Shown piece after piece: positions 9,350 to 18,284 of a stretch of DNA of 64,000 nt. The first letter of the stretch is position 1. Every line of letters starts with the position of its first letter. Both the position numbers and the translations under genes were made by a program. The notes beneath the pieces are model-generated. The model had not been told where the DNA came from and made no database searches. It saw nothing but the letters and a program-made list of their open reading frames with translations. The stretch is from contig NZ_BAUA01000104.1 of assembly GCF_000710915.1 (NCBI RefSeq), positions 23,329 through 87,328 on the forward strand, in the 5' to 3' direction. This stretch comes from Nocardia brasiliensis IFM 10847. GTDB taxonomy: Bacteria; Actinomycetota; Actinomycetes; Mycobacteriales; Mycobacteriaceae.

Positions 9350-10477
9350 CTAGGGGACGACCGCGGGGTAGGGCCGCAGCGCGGGCCAGGTCTGCGCGGT
9401 CAGCTTGCCGAGGGTGTATTTGGTGAGCAGGTCTTCGGCGATCTTTCGCGCGATGAGCTGGTAGACGGCCTCGGTGGGATGGGCGAGATCGCTGGTGGTG
9501 AGGAATCGGCGGAACACCGGCTCGACCGGGTCGCGCTGCCCCAGATAGTGCACCGGAACGCCGTGCTCCTGGGCGAAACCCTTGAGATCGAACGCGTCCT
9601 GATGCTCGGCGACGAACCTCATCCACGCGTTCATCCGGACCAGCGTGATGTTGTCTTTCTTCGCGCCGGGGCCGGGATCCTCGGCGGTCGAGGGCCAGTG
9701 CGTGGCGAGGTAGTCCAGTTGGTCGTTGAAGCGGACCGTATTCGCCTCGAACTTGTCCACCTGTTTGCGCTTGCCGTCGGCGATCTGATCGAGGAAGCGG
9801 ATCGAGATGGTCGGGCTCGGCAGATCGATGAGCAGGAAATGCTCCTGATCGCGGTTGCCCGAGGCATTGGCGATGCTGTCGACCAGCCCCTTGATCTCCT
9901 CGATGATGGGTGTGATGCCGGTGCCGTCCTTGTTCGACTCGAAGTAGCCGACCCGGTAGACCTCCCGCTCGCCCATCACCAGGCCCGCGCCGCGTTCGGC
10001 GGTGACGATGTCGTTCAAGCCGATCCAGATGATGTGCAGGGTGTGGCCGCGATAGTTCGCGCCCATCGCCCGGCGCGCCGCCAGATACGCCTCGATCTCG
10101 TCCTTCAGATAGCCCAGCGCGCCGGCCTTGGGCTTCCAGTCCGAGGCGGCGATCGCCCCGCCCTCGGCGTAATTGGCATAGAACAGTGGCGGATTCGCGT
10201 TCGTGTCCGTCTTCAGCAGCATCGAGCGGGTGGTCAGGCTGCGGTGCGGCAGGGTCGCGCTCTCGGTCGCGTCCTTGTCGCCGCGGACCAGGGGGTCCGC
10301 ACCGGTCCACTCGACCAGGAAGTCGGTCCAGTTCTTCCCGTCGCTGAAGCGCCCGATCTCGTTGGTCCGCATCGCTTTCAGCGCGCGGGCGAACAAACCG
10401 GTCGGCGCTTCACGCTTGTTACCGACGTCCGACAAACTGTCGCCGAGCACGATCAAATTCTGCACCGCAGTAGGCAT
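9350..10477 (-). CDS. GDSL/SGNH-family lipase/esterase
   Basis: The 375-residue protein begins almost directly with block I (IVLGDSLSDVGNK), followed by block II (ANYAEGGA), block III (IWIGLNDIV) and the catalytic dyad block V (SDLAHPTEAVYQLIA). Nucleophile Ser, oxyanion Gly/Asn and the Asp/His pair are all visible. The GDSLSD.GN form resembles the thermolabile-haemolysin and plant-type branch. Unlike many family members it shows no signal peptide with the ATG at 10477, although the frame remains open upstream. The 5' flank (10478-10620) is unusually A/T-rich for this genome and may carry its promoter. Confidence 0.88.
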   Translation of the reverse strand: MPTAVQNLIVLGDSLSDVGNKREAPTGLFARALKAMRTNEIGRFSDGKNWTDFLVEWTGADPLVRGDKDATESATLPHRSLTTRSMLLKTDTNANPPLFYANYAEGGAIAASDWKPKAGALGYLKDEIEAYLAARRAMGANYRGHTLHIIWIGLNDIVTAERGAGLVMGEREVYRVGYFESNKDGTGITPIIEEIKGLVDSIANASGNRDQEHFLLIDLPSPTISIRFLDQIADGKRKQVDKFEANTVRFNDQLDYLATHWPSTAEDPGPGAKKDNITLVRMNAWMRFVAEHQDAFDLKGFAQEHGVPVHYLGQRDPVEPVFRRFLTTSDLAHPTEAVYQLIARKIAEDLLTKYTLGKLTAQTWPALRPYPAVVP

Positions 10478-10640
10478 GGCAAACTCGCATATCGCAAATA
10501 CAAAAAGGCGCAAGGCCTTCCGGACAAGACGAGAATACGCAGTCGCCGGACGCGGCACGCCGAACTCGAAAAACAAACCGGGACAGCCGAATTCGAGTGG
10601 AGTGATAGAAAAGAATAAAAACGGATAGTGCGCGGGGGGT

Positions 10641-10668
10641 GGGGCGGCGCCCGGTGAGACGCCGCCCC
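10641..10668 (-). terminator. Intrinsic terminator after the VOC gene
   Basis: A 9-bp GC stem (GGGGCGGCG / CGCCGCCCC) with a 10-nt loop lies just beyond the stop of the minus-strand VOC gene. Read on the minus strand, a T-rich stretch follows about 20-40 bases later. Confidence 0.5.
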
Positions 10669-10674
10669 GCGCCG

Positions 10675-11070
10675 CTAGCTCGGCCAGCCGCCGTAGGGCA
10701 CCGTGATCAATTCCATGAAGTGGCCGTTGGGGTCCAGGAAGTAGACGCCGCGACCGCCATCGTTGTGGTTGATCTCGTTGACCCCCTGTTGGCGGGGATC
10801 GGCCCAGTGCTCCAGCTGGTAGCGCTGGATCTTGGTGTAGGCCGCATCGAATTCGGCCTCGCTGATCAAGAAGGCGTAATGCTGGGGTGATATCTCGGTG
10901 ACGTGCGGCGGCACATTCGCGAAATCGAACGTGACTCCGTTGTCCAGCGGCAGCGGGATGAACGGGCCCCATTCGACGCCGAGGTCGGTACCCAGGATGT
11001 CTGCCCAGAATTCTGCGGTCACCCGGTTATCGCGGCAACCGACAATGGTGTGATTGAACTGTACTGACAG
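10675..11070 (-). CDS. VOC-family (glyoxalase/dioxygenase fold) protein, apparent CTG start
   Basis: The protein is about 131 residues with paired beta-alpha-beta-beta-beta modules: it begins SVQFNHTIVGCRD and ends GGRGVYFLDPNGHFMELITVPYG, with His near the start and Glu near the end in the usual metal-ligand positions. Homology-like sequence begins right after a CTG codon, which lies 7 bases downstream of a perfect AAGGAG (minus strand of 11078-11083). No ATG, GTG or TTG is near that ribosome-binding site. An upstream in-frame GTG or TTG (toward 11184) would add a 25-38 residue tail of poor quality. Substrate unknown. Confidence 0.82.
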   Translation of the reverse strand: MSVQFNHTIVGCRDNRVTAEFWADILGTDLGVEWGPFIPLPLDNGVTFDFANVPPHVTEISPQHYAFLISEAEFDAAYTKIQRYQLEHWADPRQQGVNEINHNDGGRGVYFLDPNGHFMELITVPYGGWPS

Positions 11071-11284
11071 GGGATTTCTCCTTGTGTCGTGACGGTCCCG
11101 ACCCCGGGCTCGGTACAAGGCGGCCAACGGGAGCACCGTCACGGTCGACGACGCTAGCAAACATCCGACGGATTTCGCCAGCATGCCGTGACGCAGAACA
11201 TGTTTCGGCCCTCAGGGCAGCGGCTGGGCGTGCGTGACCGGCGCAGCCGGCTCGGCCATCGCGGCTCGGCTCGACGGGCACCGC

Positions 11285-12367
11285 TCAGCGCGGCAGCCGC
11301 AATTCGGCGCGATAGCCGCCGTCGGCGCACGGCCCGGAGGTGAAGCTGCCGCCGAGCAGTTCCGCGCGTTCGCCGAGACCGACCAATCCGTGCCGTGAGC
11401 TGGGCAGTCGCATCGCGGGCCGGGTGGGCCGGGTGTTGGTGACGGTGACGCCGAGCTGGTCGGCGTCGTGCCACAGCCGCACCTCGGCGGTCGCGCCGGG
11501 CGCGTGCTTGCGGACGTTGGTCAGCGTCTCCTGCACCGTCCGATAGATCGTGCGCTGGGCGGGTGCGCCGAGGTCGGCAGGCAGGTCACCGCTGAACTCG
11601 ACCTGAATACCGCTGGAATCGAGCAGCTTTCGCAGATCGGCCAGGGTCGGCTGCGGGGTCAGCTCGGTGCCCTGGCCGCCCGCGGCGCGCAGCAGGGTGA
11701 CCATATGGCGCAGCTCGTCGAGCGTGTCCACGCTGAGCCTGCGAATGGTGCGCGCGGTCTCGGCCGCGGCCACGTCGGTCGTCGCGACCTGTAAGGCGCC
11801 CGCACTCACGGCGATCAGACTCACCTGGTGCGCGACGACATCGTGCATTTCCCGGCCGATCTGCGCGCGTTCGCGGGCCAGCACGGCTTGGGCGTGCAGC
11901 AATCGTTCGTGGTCGCGGGCCGCCTCGATCTCGCACAGCCGGGTGGACAACTCGCGGCGGGTCCGCGTCAGCTGGCCGAGCAGCACCGGGGCACCGGCCC
12001 AGGCCAGCGAATAGGCGAGCGAGACGAGGGTGTCCGGTGTGCGGTAGTCGTCCGAGCCCGGCCAGGGCAGCGCCGCCGCTACGGCGGTGGCGAGCGCGGC
12101 GGCGGTCAGCAGCGCCCGGTTCCTGGTGCGTTCGGCCAGCGTGTACAGGGCGATCGCGGGCGCGGCGAGCACGGCGAGCAGCAGACTCGCCGGCAAGGTC
12201 AGCAGGAAGGACACCAGCGGAAAACGTCTGCGCAACAGCAGGCCCGCGCACGCGATACCGCCGGCGATCCGCGCGCCCACGGTGCCGTCGTCACCGTCGA
12301 TATACACGTCGGCCGCGGCGACGACGACCAGCGCGAGGTCGATCAGCCACGGGTTGATCCGGTTCAC
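11285..12367 (-). CDS. Sensor histidine kinase (NarL/DesK-type, HisKA_3)
   Basis: The 360-residue kinase has about four to five N-terminal membrane helices (residues 10-140), a dimerisation/phosphoacceptor helix with ERAQIGREMHDVVAHQVS (His in EMHD), and an HATPase_c domain with the N box ETLTNVRKHAPG and the G box HGLVGLGERAELLGG. GTG at 12367 overlaps the TGA of the response regulator by 4 bp, so the two are translationally coupled. There is no large extracellular sensor domain, so it probably senses through its membrane helices. Confidence 0.93.
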   Translation of the reverse strand: MNRINPWLIDLALVVVAAADVYIDGDDGTVGARIAGGIACAGLLLRRRFPLVSFLLTLPASLLLAVLAAPAIALYTLAERTRNRALLTAAALATAVAAALPWPGSDDYRTPDTLVSLAYSLAWAGAPVLLGQLTRTRRELSTRLCEIEAARDHERLLHAQAVLARERAQIGREMHDVVAHQVSLIAVSAGALQVATTDVAAAETARTIRRLSVDTLDELRHMVTLLRAAGGQGTELTPQPTLADLRKLLDSSGIQVEFSGDLPADLGAPAQRTIYRTVQETLTNVRKHAPGATAEVRLWHDADQLGVTVTNTRPTRPAMRLPSSRHGLVGLGERAELLGGSFTSGPCADGGYRAELRLPR

Positions 12368-13011
12368 GGCAGTAATCCGGCTCGCTGGGCCAGCAGGGCC
12401 GCTTGCACCCGGCTGCTCACACGCAGTTTGGTGAAGATCGCGCTGACATGGTCTTTCACCGTGCCGACGCTCAGATGGATCTGCTGCCCGATCTCGGCGT
12501 TGGACAGCCCAGCGGCCAGCTCGACGAGCACGGCGCGTTCCCGTTCGGTCAGCCGCTCGACGCGCGCGGCCTCGGCGTCGATATCGGCGGTCGTGGCCGG
12601 TTCGGCGTTGCGCAGCAGGGCCGCGGAGGCTTTCGGTGACAGCACGACACCGCCCGCGGCGAGCGTGCGCGTCAGTTGGGCGAGTTGCTCGGGCTCGGTA
12701 TCCTTGAGCACGAAACCTGCTGCGCCCGAACGTAATGCGGAAAGGATGTACTCGTCGGTGTCGAAGGTGGTCAGCATCGCCACCACGGGAGCCTCGGGCA
12801 GCGCGCGCAGCAGGCGCAGCACCGCGAGCCCGTCGACGTCGGGCATCCTGATATCGAGCAGTACCACGTCGGGCCGTTCCCGCTCGACCGCCGCCACCGC
12901 CTCCGAACCGGTCGCCGTGGCCACCACCTCGATATCGGCCGCGGCGTTCAGGATCAGCTCGAATCCGGAGCGCACCAGCGCCTCGTCGTCGACGACCACC
13001 ACCCGAATCAT
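12364..13011 (-). CDS. LuxR/NarL-family response regulator
   Basis: The 215-residue regulator has a receiver domain with acidic pocket VVDDE, phosphoacceptor Asp in VVLLDIRMPDVDGL, Thr in LTTFDTDE and Lys in VLKDTE. A C-terminal LuxR HTH (LTERERAVLVELAAGLSNAEIGQQ... SVGTVKDHVSAIFTKL) follows. It is the partner of the kinase whose start overlaps its stop. The ATG at 13011 gives a normal N-terminus (MIRVVVVDDE). A target might be the divergent membrane-protein gene, but no clear operator is seen. Confidence 0.94.
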   Translation of the reverse strand: MIRVVVVDDEALVRSGFELILNAAADIEVVATATGSEAVAAVERERPDVVLLDIRMPDVDGLAVLRLLRALPEAPVVAMLTTFDTDEYILSALRSGAAGFVLKDTEPEQLAQLTRTLAAGGVVLSPKASAALLRNAEPATTADIDAEAARVERLTERERAVLVELAAGLSNAEIGQQIHLSVGTVKDHVSAIFTKLRVSSRVQAALLAQRAGLLP

Positions 13012-13214
13012 TCGCTCGCACCCTTTTCGCCGTCGTTGCCCGCTCTCTGTCGAGCCTAGATCTGCCCTGTTCACCGGGCTGCGCACGACCCCGGCGCACA
13101 GCCGGACGGCGGGGGTGGACCAGCCGATCGGCGGTGCGGCGCGGCCGACGGGCAGACCGGCTCCGGACCTTCGCCCGATACCCGCCGCGCAGTCCGTCGC
13201 CGAGGCTGAAGAAC

Positions 13215-14513
13215 ATGGCACACCATGGTGTTCCGGTCGCGGCCGGTCCGAAGCGTGCGGCAGATGGTCGGCGGGACGGGGTCGCGGCGGTGACGGCGGA
13301 GCGGGGGCGGACCGGGATGACGCCGGCTGAGGTGGCACGGATCGAACTCGCGGACGGCGCTGCGGCCCGTGCCGCCGGGCGCCTGATCGGGGTCGATCTC
13401 GCGCGCGGGATCGCGGTGCTCGGCATGTTCGCGGCGCACCTCGGGCCGATACCCGACCACGGCGGGGTCGTCGGGTTCGTCATGGAACTGGCGCACGGGC
13501 GGTCCTCCGCGCTGTTCGCGTTCCTCGCCGGGTTCTCGATCGTGCTGATCACCGGGCGGCGGGCGCCCAAGACCGGGCGCGACGGCCGCCAGGCGGTGGT
13601 GAAGGTCCTGATCCGAGCGGGCATCCTGCTGGTCGTCGGCACCGGGCTGACCGCGCTCGGCACGCCGGTCGAGGTGATCCTGGCCTACTACGGGTTGTAT
13701 TTCGTGCTGGCGCTGCCGCTGTCGCGGCTGCGCGCCACGAGCCTGGCGGTGAGCGCGGCGCTGAGTGCGCTCGTGTTGCCGCAGATCTGGTTCCTGGTGA
13801 CCGACGCGCCGCCCGGCTGGTTCGACGCCGTCGACGGCCACGATCCGCTCGCGTGGGCCAGCGGGCGCGGCGAGGCGGTCGGCAGTCCAGGCGGGCTGAT
13901 CGGCCTGCTGTTCACCGGCAGCTATCCGGCGCTGACCTGGCTGCCGTTCGTGCTCGCGGGCATGGCGGTGGCGCGACTCGACCTGTCCGACAGGGTGATT
14001 CGGCTCCGGGTGCTGACGGTCGGGATCGCGCTCGCGGTGCTGGGTTACGGCGGCTCCGCGGTGGCGTTGCGGGTGGTGCCCGGGACGGAGCCGCCGACCG
14101 GGCTGATGGACGCGCCGTGGTGGTCGGATCTGGCCGAGGAACAGCCCGGCTGGCGGGAGCAACTGGTCGCGGTGCCGCACAGCGAGACCACGCTGTCGAT
14201 CGTCGCGAACACCGGTGTGGCCATCGCGATCCTGATCGCCTGTGTGCTGGCCTGTGCGCGCTCCGGTGGGTTCCGCCGGGTGAGCGCGCCGCTGATCGCG
14301 GTCGGCACCATGTCGTTGACCGCGTACGTGTTCCACATCGTCGCCGTGGCGATCCTCGGCATCGACACGCTCCCCGCCGACAGCCTTCCGGTGCTGCTCG
14401 GCCTCAGCGCGATCGTCCTGATGTTCGCCTACTGCTGGACCCGCTTCTTCACCCGCGGTCCGCTCGAATGGCTGCTGCACCGGGCCACCGCGGTGGCCGG
14501 GCGGGTCCGGTGA
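13215..14513 (+). CDS. Polytopic membrane protein of the DUF418/acyltransferase-like group
   Basis: This protein of about 432 residues has some 10 transmembrane segments. The first conserved-looking block is GRLIGVDLARGIAVLGMFAAHLGP, followed by HGRSSALFAFLAGFSIVLITG, a pattern shared by DUF418/DUF1624 and heparan-glucosaminide acetyltransferase-like proteins. A late MSLTAYVFHIV helix is also typical. Start choice is uncertain: ATG 13215 has GAGG 9 bases upstream, while ATG 13317 would remove a low-complexity tail. It is divergent from the response regulator gene. Confidence 0.8.
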   Translation: MAHHGVPVAAGPKRAADGRRDGVAAVTAERGRTGMTPAEVARIELADGAAARAAGRLIGVDLARGIAVLGMFAAHLGPIPDHGGVVGFVMELAHGRSSALFAFLAGFSIVLITGRRAPKTGRDGRQAVVKVLIRAGILLVVGTGLTALGTPVEVILAYYGLYFVLALPLSRLRATSLAVSAALSALVLPQIWFLVTDAPPGWFDAVDGHDPLAWASGRGEAVGSPGGLIGLLFTGSYPALTWLPFVLAGMAVARLDLSDRVIRLRVLTVGIALAVLGYGGSAVALRVVPGTEPPTGLMDAPWWSDLAEEQPGWREQLVAVPHSETTLSIVANTGVAIAILIACVLACARSGGFRRVSAPLIAVGTMSLTAYVFHIVAVAILGIDTLPADSLPVLLGLSAIVLMFAYCWTRFFTRGPLEWLLHRATAVAGRVR

Positions 14514-14564
14514 TCGGCCGAGCAGGTCTGTGCCCGCGACAGTGCGGGCGGTAGCGTCGGCGGC

Positions 14565-15677
14565 ATGAAGATTCGTGGGGCGGTCCTGGAGCAGATCGCG
14601 GCGCCCGTGCCGTTTGCCGAATCGATGCCGATCCGGGTGGGTGAGCTGGAACTCGGTGCGCCCGGCCCCGGTGAACTGCTGGTTCGGATCGAGGCGGCCG
14701 GGCTGTGCCATTCGGACCTGTCCGTGGTGGACGGCAACCGGGTGCGTCCGGTGCCCATGCTGCTCGGGCACGAGGCGGCGGGCCGGGTCGAGGCGATCGG
14801 GCCGGGGGACAGCGACCTCACGCTCGGCCGGCGCGTGGTGATGACCTTCCTGCCGCGGTGCGGCGAGTGCGCGGGCTGCGCGACCGACGGGCGCACACCG
14901 TGCGTGCCGGGCAGCCTCGCCAACAACGCGGGCGAACTGCTCGGCGGTGGCCGGCGGCTGCGCCGCGACGGTGCGGAGGTACACCACCATCTGGGCGTGT
15001 CCGCCTTCGCCACGCACGCCGTGGTGGATCGCCGATCGGTGGTTCCCGTGGACGACGACGTGCCGCCCGAGGTGGCCGCCGTGCTCGGCTGCGCGGTGCT
15101 GACCGGCGGTGGCGCACTGCTCAATTCGGCGAAGCCGGGGCCGGGCGACCGGATCATGGTGGTCGGGCTCGGCGGTGTCGGCATGGCCGCGGTGCTCGTC
15201 GCGGTATCGCTCGCGACCGCCGGGCACGAGGTGATCGCGGTCGACACGGTGCCGGAAAAACTCGGCCTGGCAACCGAATTGGGGGCCACCGCGGCGTACA
15301 CCCCCGCTCAGGTGGCCGAACTCGGCGTGCAGGCGGAGATCGTGGTGGAGGCCGCGGGCAATATCCGCGCCTTCGAAACCGCGGTCGCCGCAACGGCTCC
15401 CGGGGGCACCACGGTCACCGTCGGGTTGCCCGCACCCGACGCGCGCGCCACCATCTCACCGCTCGCGCTGGTCGCGCAGGGCCGTTCGATCGTCGGCAGC
15501 TACCTCGGCTCCGCCGTGCCCGCCCGCGACATTCCCGCCTACGTCGACATGTGGCGTTCGGGCAGGTTGCCGGTCGAGCGACTGGTCTCCGCGCATATCG
15601 GGCTCGATGAGATCAACCGCGCCATGGACGAATTGGCCGCAGGTCACGCGCTGCGGCAGGTGATCGTCTTCGACTGA
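14565..15677 (+). CDS. Zinc-dependent alcohol dehydrogenase (MDR superfamily)
   Basis: The 370-residue enzyme has the catalytic zinc site in AGLCHSDLS and GHEAAGRVE, and the four-Cys structural zinc lobe CGECAGCATDGRTPC. The Rossmann glycine motif is VVGLGGVGMAAVLVA, followed by the acidic residue in VDTVPEKL that favours NAD. The family oxidises alcohols with NAD(H); substrate unknown. Its stop lies only 3 bp before the remnant of a vapC-like gene, as if the sequence to its right had been joined to it by a rearrangement. Confidence 0.93.
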   Translation: MKIRGAVLEQIAAPVPFAESMPIRVGELELGAPGPGELLVRIEAAGLCHSDLSVVDGNRVRPVPMLLGHEAAGRVEAIGPGDSDLTLGRRVVMTFLPRCGECAGCATDGRTPCVPGSLANNAGELLGGGRRLRRDGAEVHHHLGVSAFATHAVVDRRSVVPVDDDVPPEVAAVLGCAVLTGGGALLNSAKPGPGDRIMVVGLGGVGMAAVLVAVSLATAGHEVIAVDTVPEKLGLATELGATAAYTPAQVAELGVQAEIVVEAAGNIRAFETAVAATAPGGTTVTVGLPAPDARATISPLALVAQGRSIVGSYLGSAVPARDIPAYVDMWRSGRLPVERLVSAHIGLDEINRAMDELAAGHALRQVIVFD

Positions 15678-15680
15678 ACC

Positions 15681-16027
15681 CGCGACGCTGCGGATGAGGA
15701 CCGGCTCCACCTCAGTGTCATCACCCTGGAGGGATTCGGAAGGGCATCGAGAAGCTGCCGGATTCGCCCAAGCGGCAGCGGCTGGTGGAGTGGTTGACGG
15801 AGTCGTTGCTCACCCGCTTCGGGCGGCGCATCTTGCCGGTCGATGCGGTTGTCGCCCAAGCCTGGGGACGCCTGGCGGCCAGGCTCGAGCAAAGTGGGAC
15901 GTCCGTGGAATCGGCGGATGTGTTGATCGCGGCAACCTCGGAGTCGCACGGCTTCACGGTTGTCACTCGTAATGTGAAGCATTTCGAGCCGACCGGAGTT
16001 TCGCTGGTCTGCCCGTGGGGTGAATAA
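15681..16027 (+). pseudogene. Broken VapC-type PIN-domain toxin gene
   Basis: The fragment encodes DEDRLHLSVITL in one frame (from 15681). After a one-base loss near 15729 it continues in another frame with IRKGIEKLPDSPKRQRL, then RFGRRILPVDAVVAQAWGRLAA, SADVLIAATSESHGFTVVTRNVKHFE and a Trp near the end. Together these match the middle and C-terminal parts of VapC PIN nucleases (IRKGIE, the Asp in ADVLIAA, TRNVKHF). The first 45 or so residues, including the initial DTN catalytic Asp, are missing, and no vapB antitoxin precedes it. A GTG-initiated 80-residue stub from 15785 could still be translated. Confidence 0.8.
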
Positions 16028-16849
16028 TCAAGTGCGGCTGAGGAATTCGGTGACCAAGGCGACGTAGTCGGCGGTGCGGCTGATCGCCAGGGAGTGGCCG
16101 CCCTCGGTGAACGTGCGGTACTCGGATCCTGGGTGTAGTTCGCGTAGGCGATCGGTGTGTGTGGAGGTGATCAGCGGATCGTCGTCCGCGCGGAAGATCA
16201 GCGTCGGCCCCGACCAGGCGGGGCCGCGCAGGAGATCGTCGACCTGCTCGGCGAGTTCCAAGAGCAGCCCGTACGAATTCGCGGAGCCGACACTGCCGTG
16301 CGCGTCGGACGCGCGCAGCACCTGATCGATCCAGAACTCGGCCTCGTCGGAATCCTTCCAGGTGGCGCGCAACGCGGTCTGGATCGCCGCGCGGGTCTGC
16401 GGCCACGGCGTCGCCAAGGTGACCTCGATCCGCGCCCGCAGCCGGTCCATATCCTCGGGGCCGTACAAACCCGTGCTCGACAATGTCAGCGACCGGACGC
16501 GCTCCGGAACCCGGCGCGACAGCAGCTCCGCGAACATGCCACCCGCGGACTGTCCCACCACGTGCGCCCGCTCGATGCCTTCCGCGTCGAGCAACGCCAC
16601 CAAACCGTCGACCAGCTCGGCGCAGGAGGTGATACTCGACGGATAGTCGGGCGCGATCGTCCGGAACCGTGGCGTCAGCGCGTGCGCCACATCGAGCCAG
16701 CCGATCCCGATCCCGGCGCCGCCCGTGAGCAGCAATACCGGATCGCCCGCGCCACCCGCGTAGTAATGCCAATCATGGTGCCCGGCAGTCGACTTCCGGC
16801 TGTCGTGGGCGTCCAGAAATGCCGCTGCCCGGGTCTGGATCGAAGTCAC
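16028..16849 (-). CDS. Alpha/beta-hydrolase-fold protein
   Basis: The 273-residue protein has an oxyanion region LLLTGGAGIGIGWLDVAHALTPRFRTIAPDYP, nucleophile elbow GQSAGG, acid residue in FRADDDPLIT and catalytic His in EGGHSLAI: a complete Ser-Asp-His triad. The reaction cannot be told from sequence. The frame can start at TTG 16885, but GTG 16849 gives a more typical N-terminus. It is divergent from dapB. Confidence 0.87.
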   Translation of the reverse strand: MTSIQTRAAAFLDAHDSRKSTAGHHDWHYYAGGAGDPVLLLTGGAGIGIGWLDVAHALTPRFRTIAPDYPSSITSCAELVDGLVALLDAEGIERAHVVGQSAGGMFAELLSRRVPERVRSLTLSSTGLYGPEDMDRLRARIEVTLATPWPQTRAAIQTALRATWKDSDEAEFWIDQVLRASDAHGSVGSANSYGLLLELAEQVDDLLRGPAWSGPTLIFRADDDPLITSTHTDRLRELHPGSEYRTFTEGGHSLAISRTADYVALVTEFLSRT

Positions 16850-16982
16850 CCTGGCGACCGTAGGGCAGAAAACAGACAGGCGCAATTATGCGCATGTAGC
16901 AATGTAAATCACGGAGGTCAGCGGACCGGCACGGCGACCAGGTCGATAGGCTGACACCGACGACGAGGACTGAGGAGATGCG

Positions 16983-17729
16983 GTGACCATTCGGGTCGGA
17001 GTGCTGGGAGCGCGCGGCAAGGTCGGGCAGGCCATCTGTGCGGCCGTGGAAGCGGCCGACGACCTGGAGCTGGTCGCGGCCGTCGACAAAGACGACGCGC
17101 TCGACACCTTCACCGCGGCGAACACGCAGGTGGTCGTCGACTTCACGCACCCCGACGTGGTGATGGACAATCTGAAGTTCCTGGTGCGCAACGGCATCCA
17201 CGCGGTGGTCGGCACCACCGGCTTCGACGCGGCCCGCCTCGACGAGGTGCGCGGCTGGCTGGCCGACCGGCCCGAGACCGGCGTGCTGATCGCCCCGAAC
17301 TTCGCCATCGGCGCCGTGCTGTCCATGCGCTTCGCCGAACAGGCCGCACGGTTCTTCGAATCCGTCGAGGTCATCGAGTTGCACCACCCGAACAAGGCCG
17401 ACGCGCCCTCCGGCACCGCCTACCGCACCGCCGGGTTGATCGCCGCGGCCCGGGACCGGGCGGGCGTGGGTCGCAGTCCCGACGCCACCAGCACCGAGCT
17501 CGACGGCGCGCGCGGCGCCGACGTCGACGGCGTGCGGGTGCACTCGGTGCGCCTGGCCGGACTCGTCGCGCATCAGGAGGTGTTGTTCGGCACCCAGGGC
17601 GAGACCCTCACCATCCGGCACGACTCCATCGACCGCTCGTCCTTCGCGCCGGGCGTGTTGCTCGGGGTCCGGGAGATCGCCGGCCGTCCCGGACTGACCG
17701 TCGGCCTCGACCCCTTCCTCGACCTGTGA
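16983..17729 (+). CDS. dapB: 4-hydroxy-tetrahydrodipicolinate reductase
   Basis: The 248-residue enzyme reduces hydroxytetrahydrodipicolinate with NAD(P)H in the lysine/diaminopimelate pathway. Visible features are the Rossmann motif VGVLGARGKVGQ, the VVGTTGF loop, and the family signature ELHHPNKADAPSGTA, which holds the catalytic His and Lys. The length matches mycobacterial DapB (about 245). The start is GTG at 16983. Two conserved followers lie downstream in the order seen in mycobacteria; dapA is 6 kb further on. Confidence 0.97.
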   Translation: MTIRVGVLGARGKVGQAICAAVEAADDLELVAAVDKDDALDTFTAANTQVVVDFTHPDVVMDNLKFLVRNGIHAVVGTTGFDAARLDEVRGWLADRPETGVLIAPNFAIGAVLSMRFAEQAARFFESVEVIELHHPNKADAPSGTAYRTAGLIAAARDRAGVGRSPDATSTELDGARGADVDGVRVHSVRLAGLVAHQEVLFGTQGETLTIRHDSIDRSSFAPGVLLGVREIAGRPGLTVGLDPFLDL

Positions 17730-17760
17730 GCACGCACGCGCGCGGCGCGGGAGTGTTCCG

Positions 17761-18264
17761 GTGAACGCCGCGGCCGCCGACGGCGACAAACAGAACCGCG
17801 ATGTGGTCAAGGTCGTCGCGTTCCTCGCGGTCCTGGTCGTCGTTCTCGTCTTCTACTTCGTGCTGCTCGGCCGAATCGCATTCAGCCTCATCGCCTCCGG
17901 CGAGATCGCCGCGATCCTGATCGGCATCGGCGTGCTGATCCTGCCGCTGGTCGGCGTCTGGATCGTCACCGCGACCGTGCGGGCCGCGCTGGCCCACCAG
18001 CACCTGGCTCGCCGCATGCACGACGAGGGCCGTGAACTCGATATCAGCGAGCTGCCGCGCCGCCCCTCCGGCCGGATCGAACGCGCCGCCGCCGACGAGC
18101 TGTTCAACCAGGTGAAGGCGGAATGGGAAGCCGATCCCGACAACTGGCGCGTGTCGTACCGGCTGGCCCGCGCCTACGACTACGCGGGGGACCGCGGGCG
18201 GGCCCGCGACACCATGCGCCGCGCCGTCGCGCTGGAACGACTCGAACGCGAACAGCGGGCCTAG
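17761..18264 (+). CDS. Conserved two-helix membrane protein (Rv2772c-like position)
   Basis: The 167-residue protein has two membrane helices (about residues 17-40 and 47-72), then a charged cytoplasmic helical tail with a TPR-like segment WRVSYRLARAYDYAGDRGRARDTMRRAVALE. GTG at 17761 has GGGAG 8 bases upstream. It lies 31 bp after dapB and 20 bp before the flavodoxin-like gene. Its function is unknown; the position matches Rv2772c of M. tuberculosis. Confidence 0.85.
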   Translation: MNAAAADGDKQNRDVVKVVAFLAVLVVVLVFYFVLLGRIAFSLIASGEIAAILIGIGVLILPLVGVWIVTATVRAALAHQHLARRMHDEGRELDISELPRRPSGRIERAAADELFNQVKAEWEADPDNWRVSYRLARAYDYAGDRGRARDTMRRAVALERLEREQRA

Positions 18265-18284
18265 CACGCGGATAGGCTCGTCGG

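Noticed and set aside
13071..15227. 718-codon minus-strand frame opposite the membrane-protein and alcohol-dehydrogenase genes
   Set aside because: The composition is His/Arg/Gln/Asp-rich and it covers two clear plus-strand genes.
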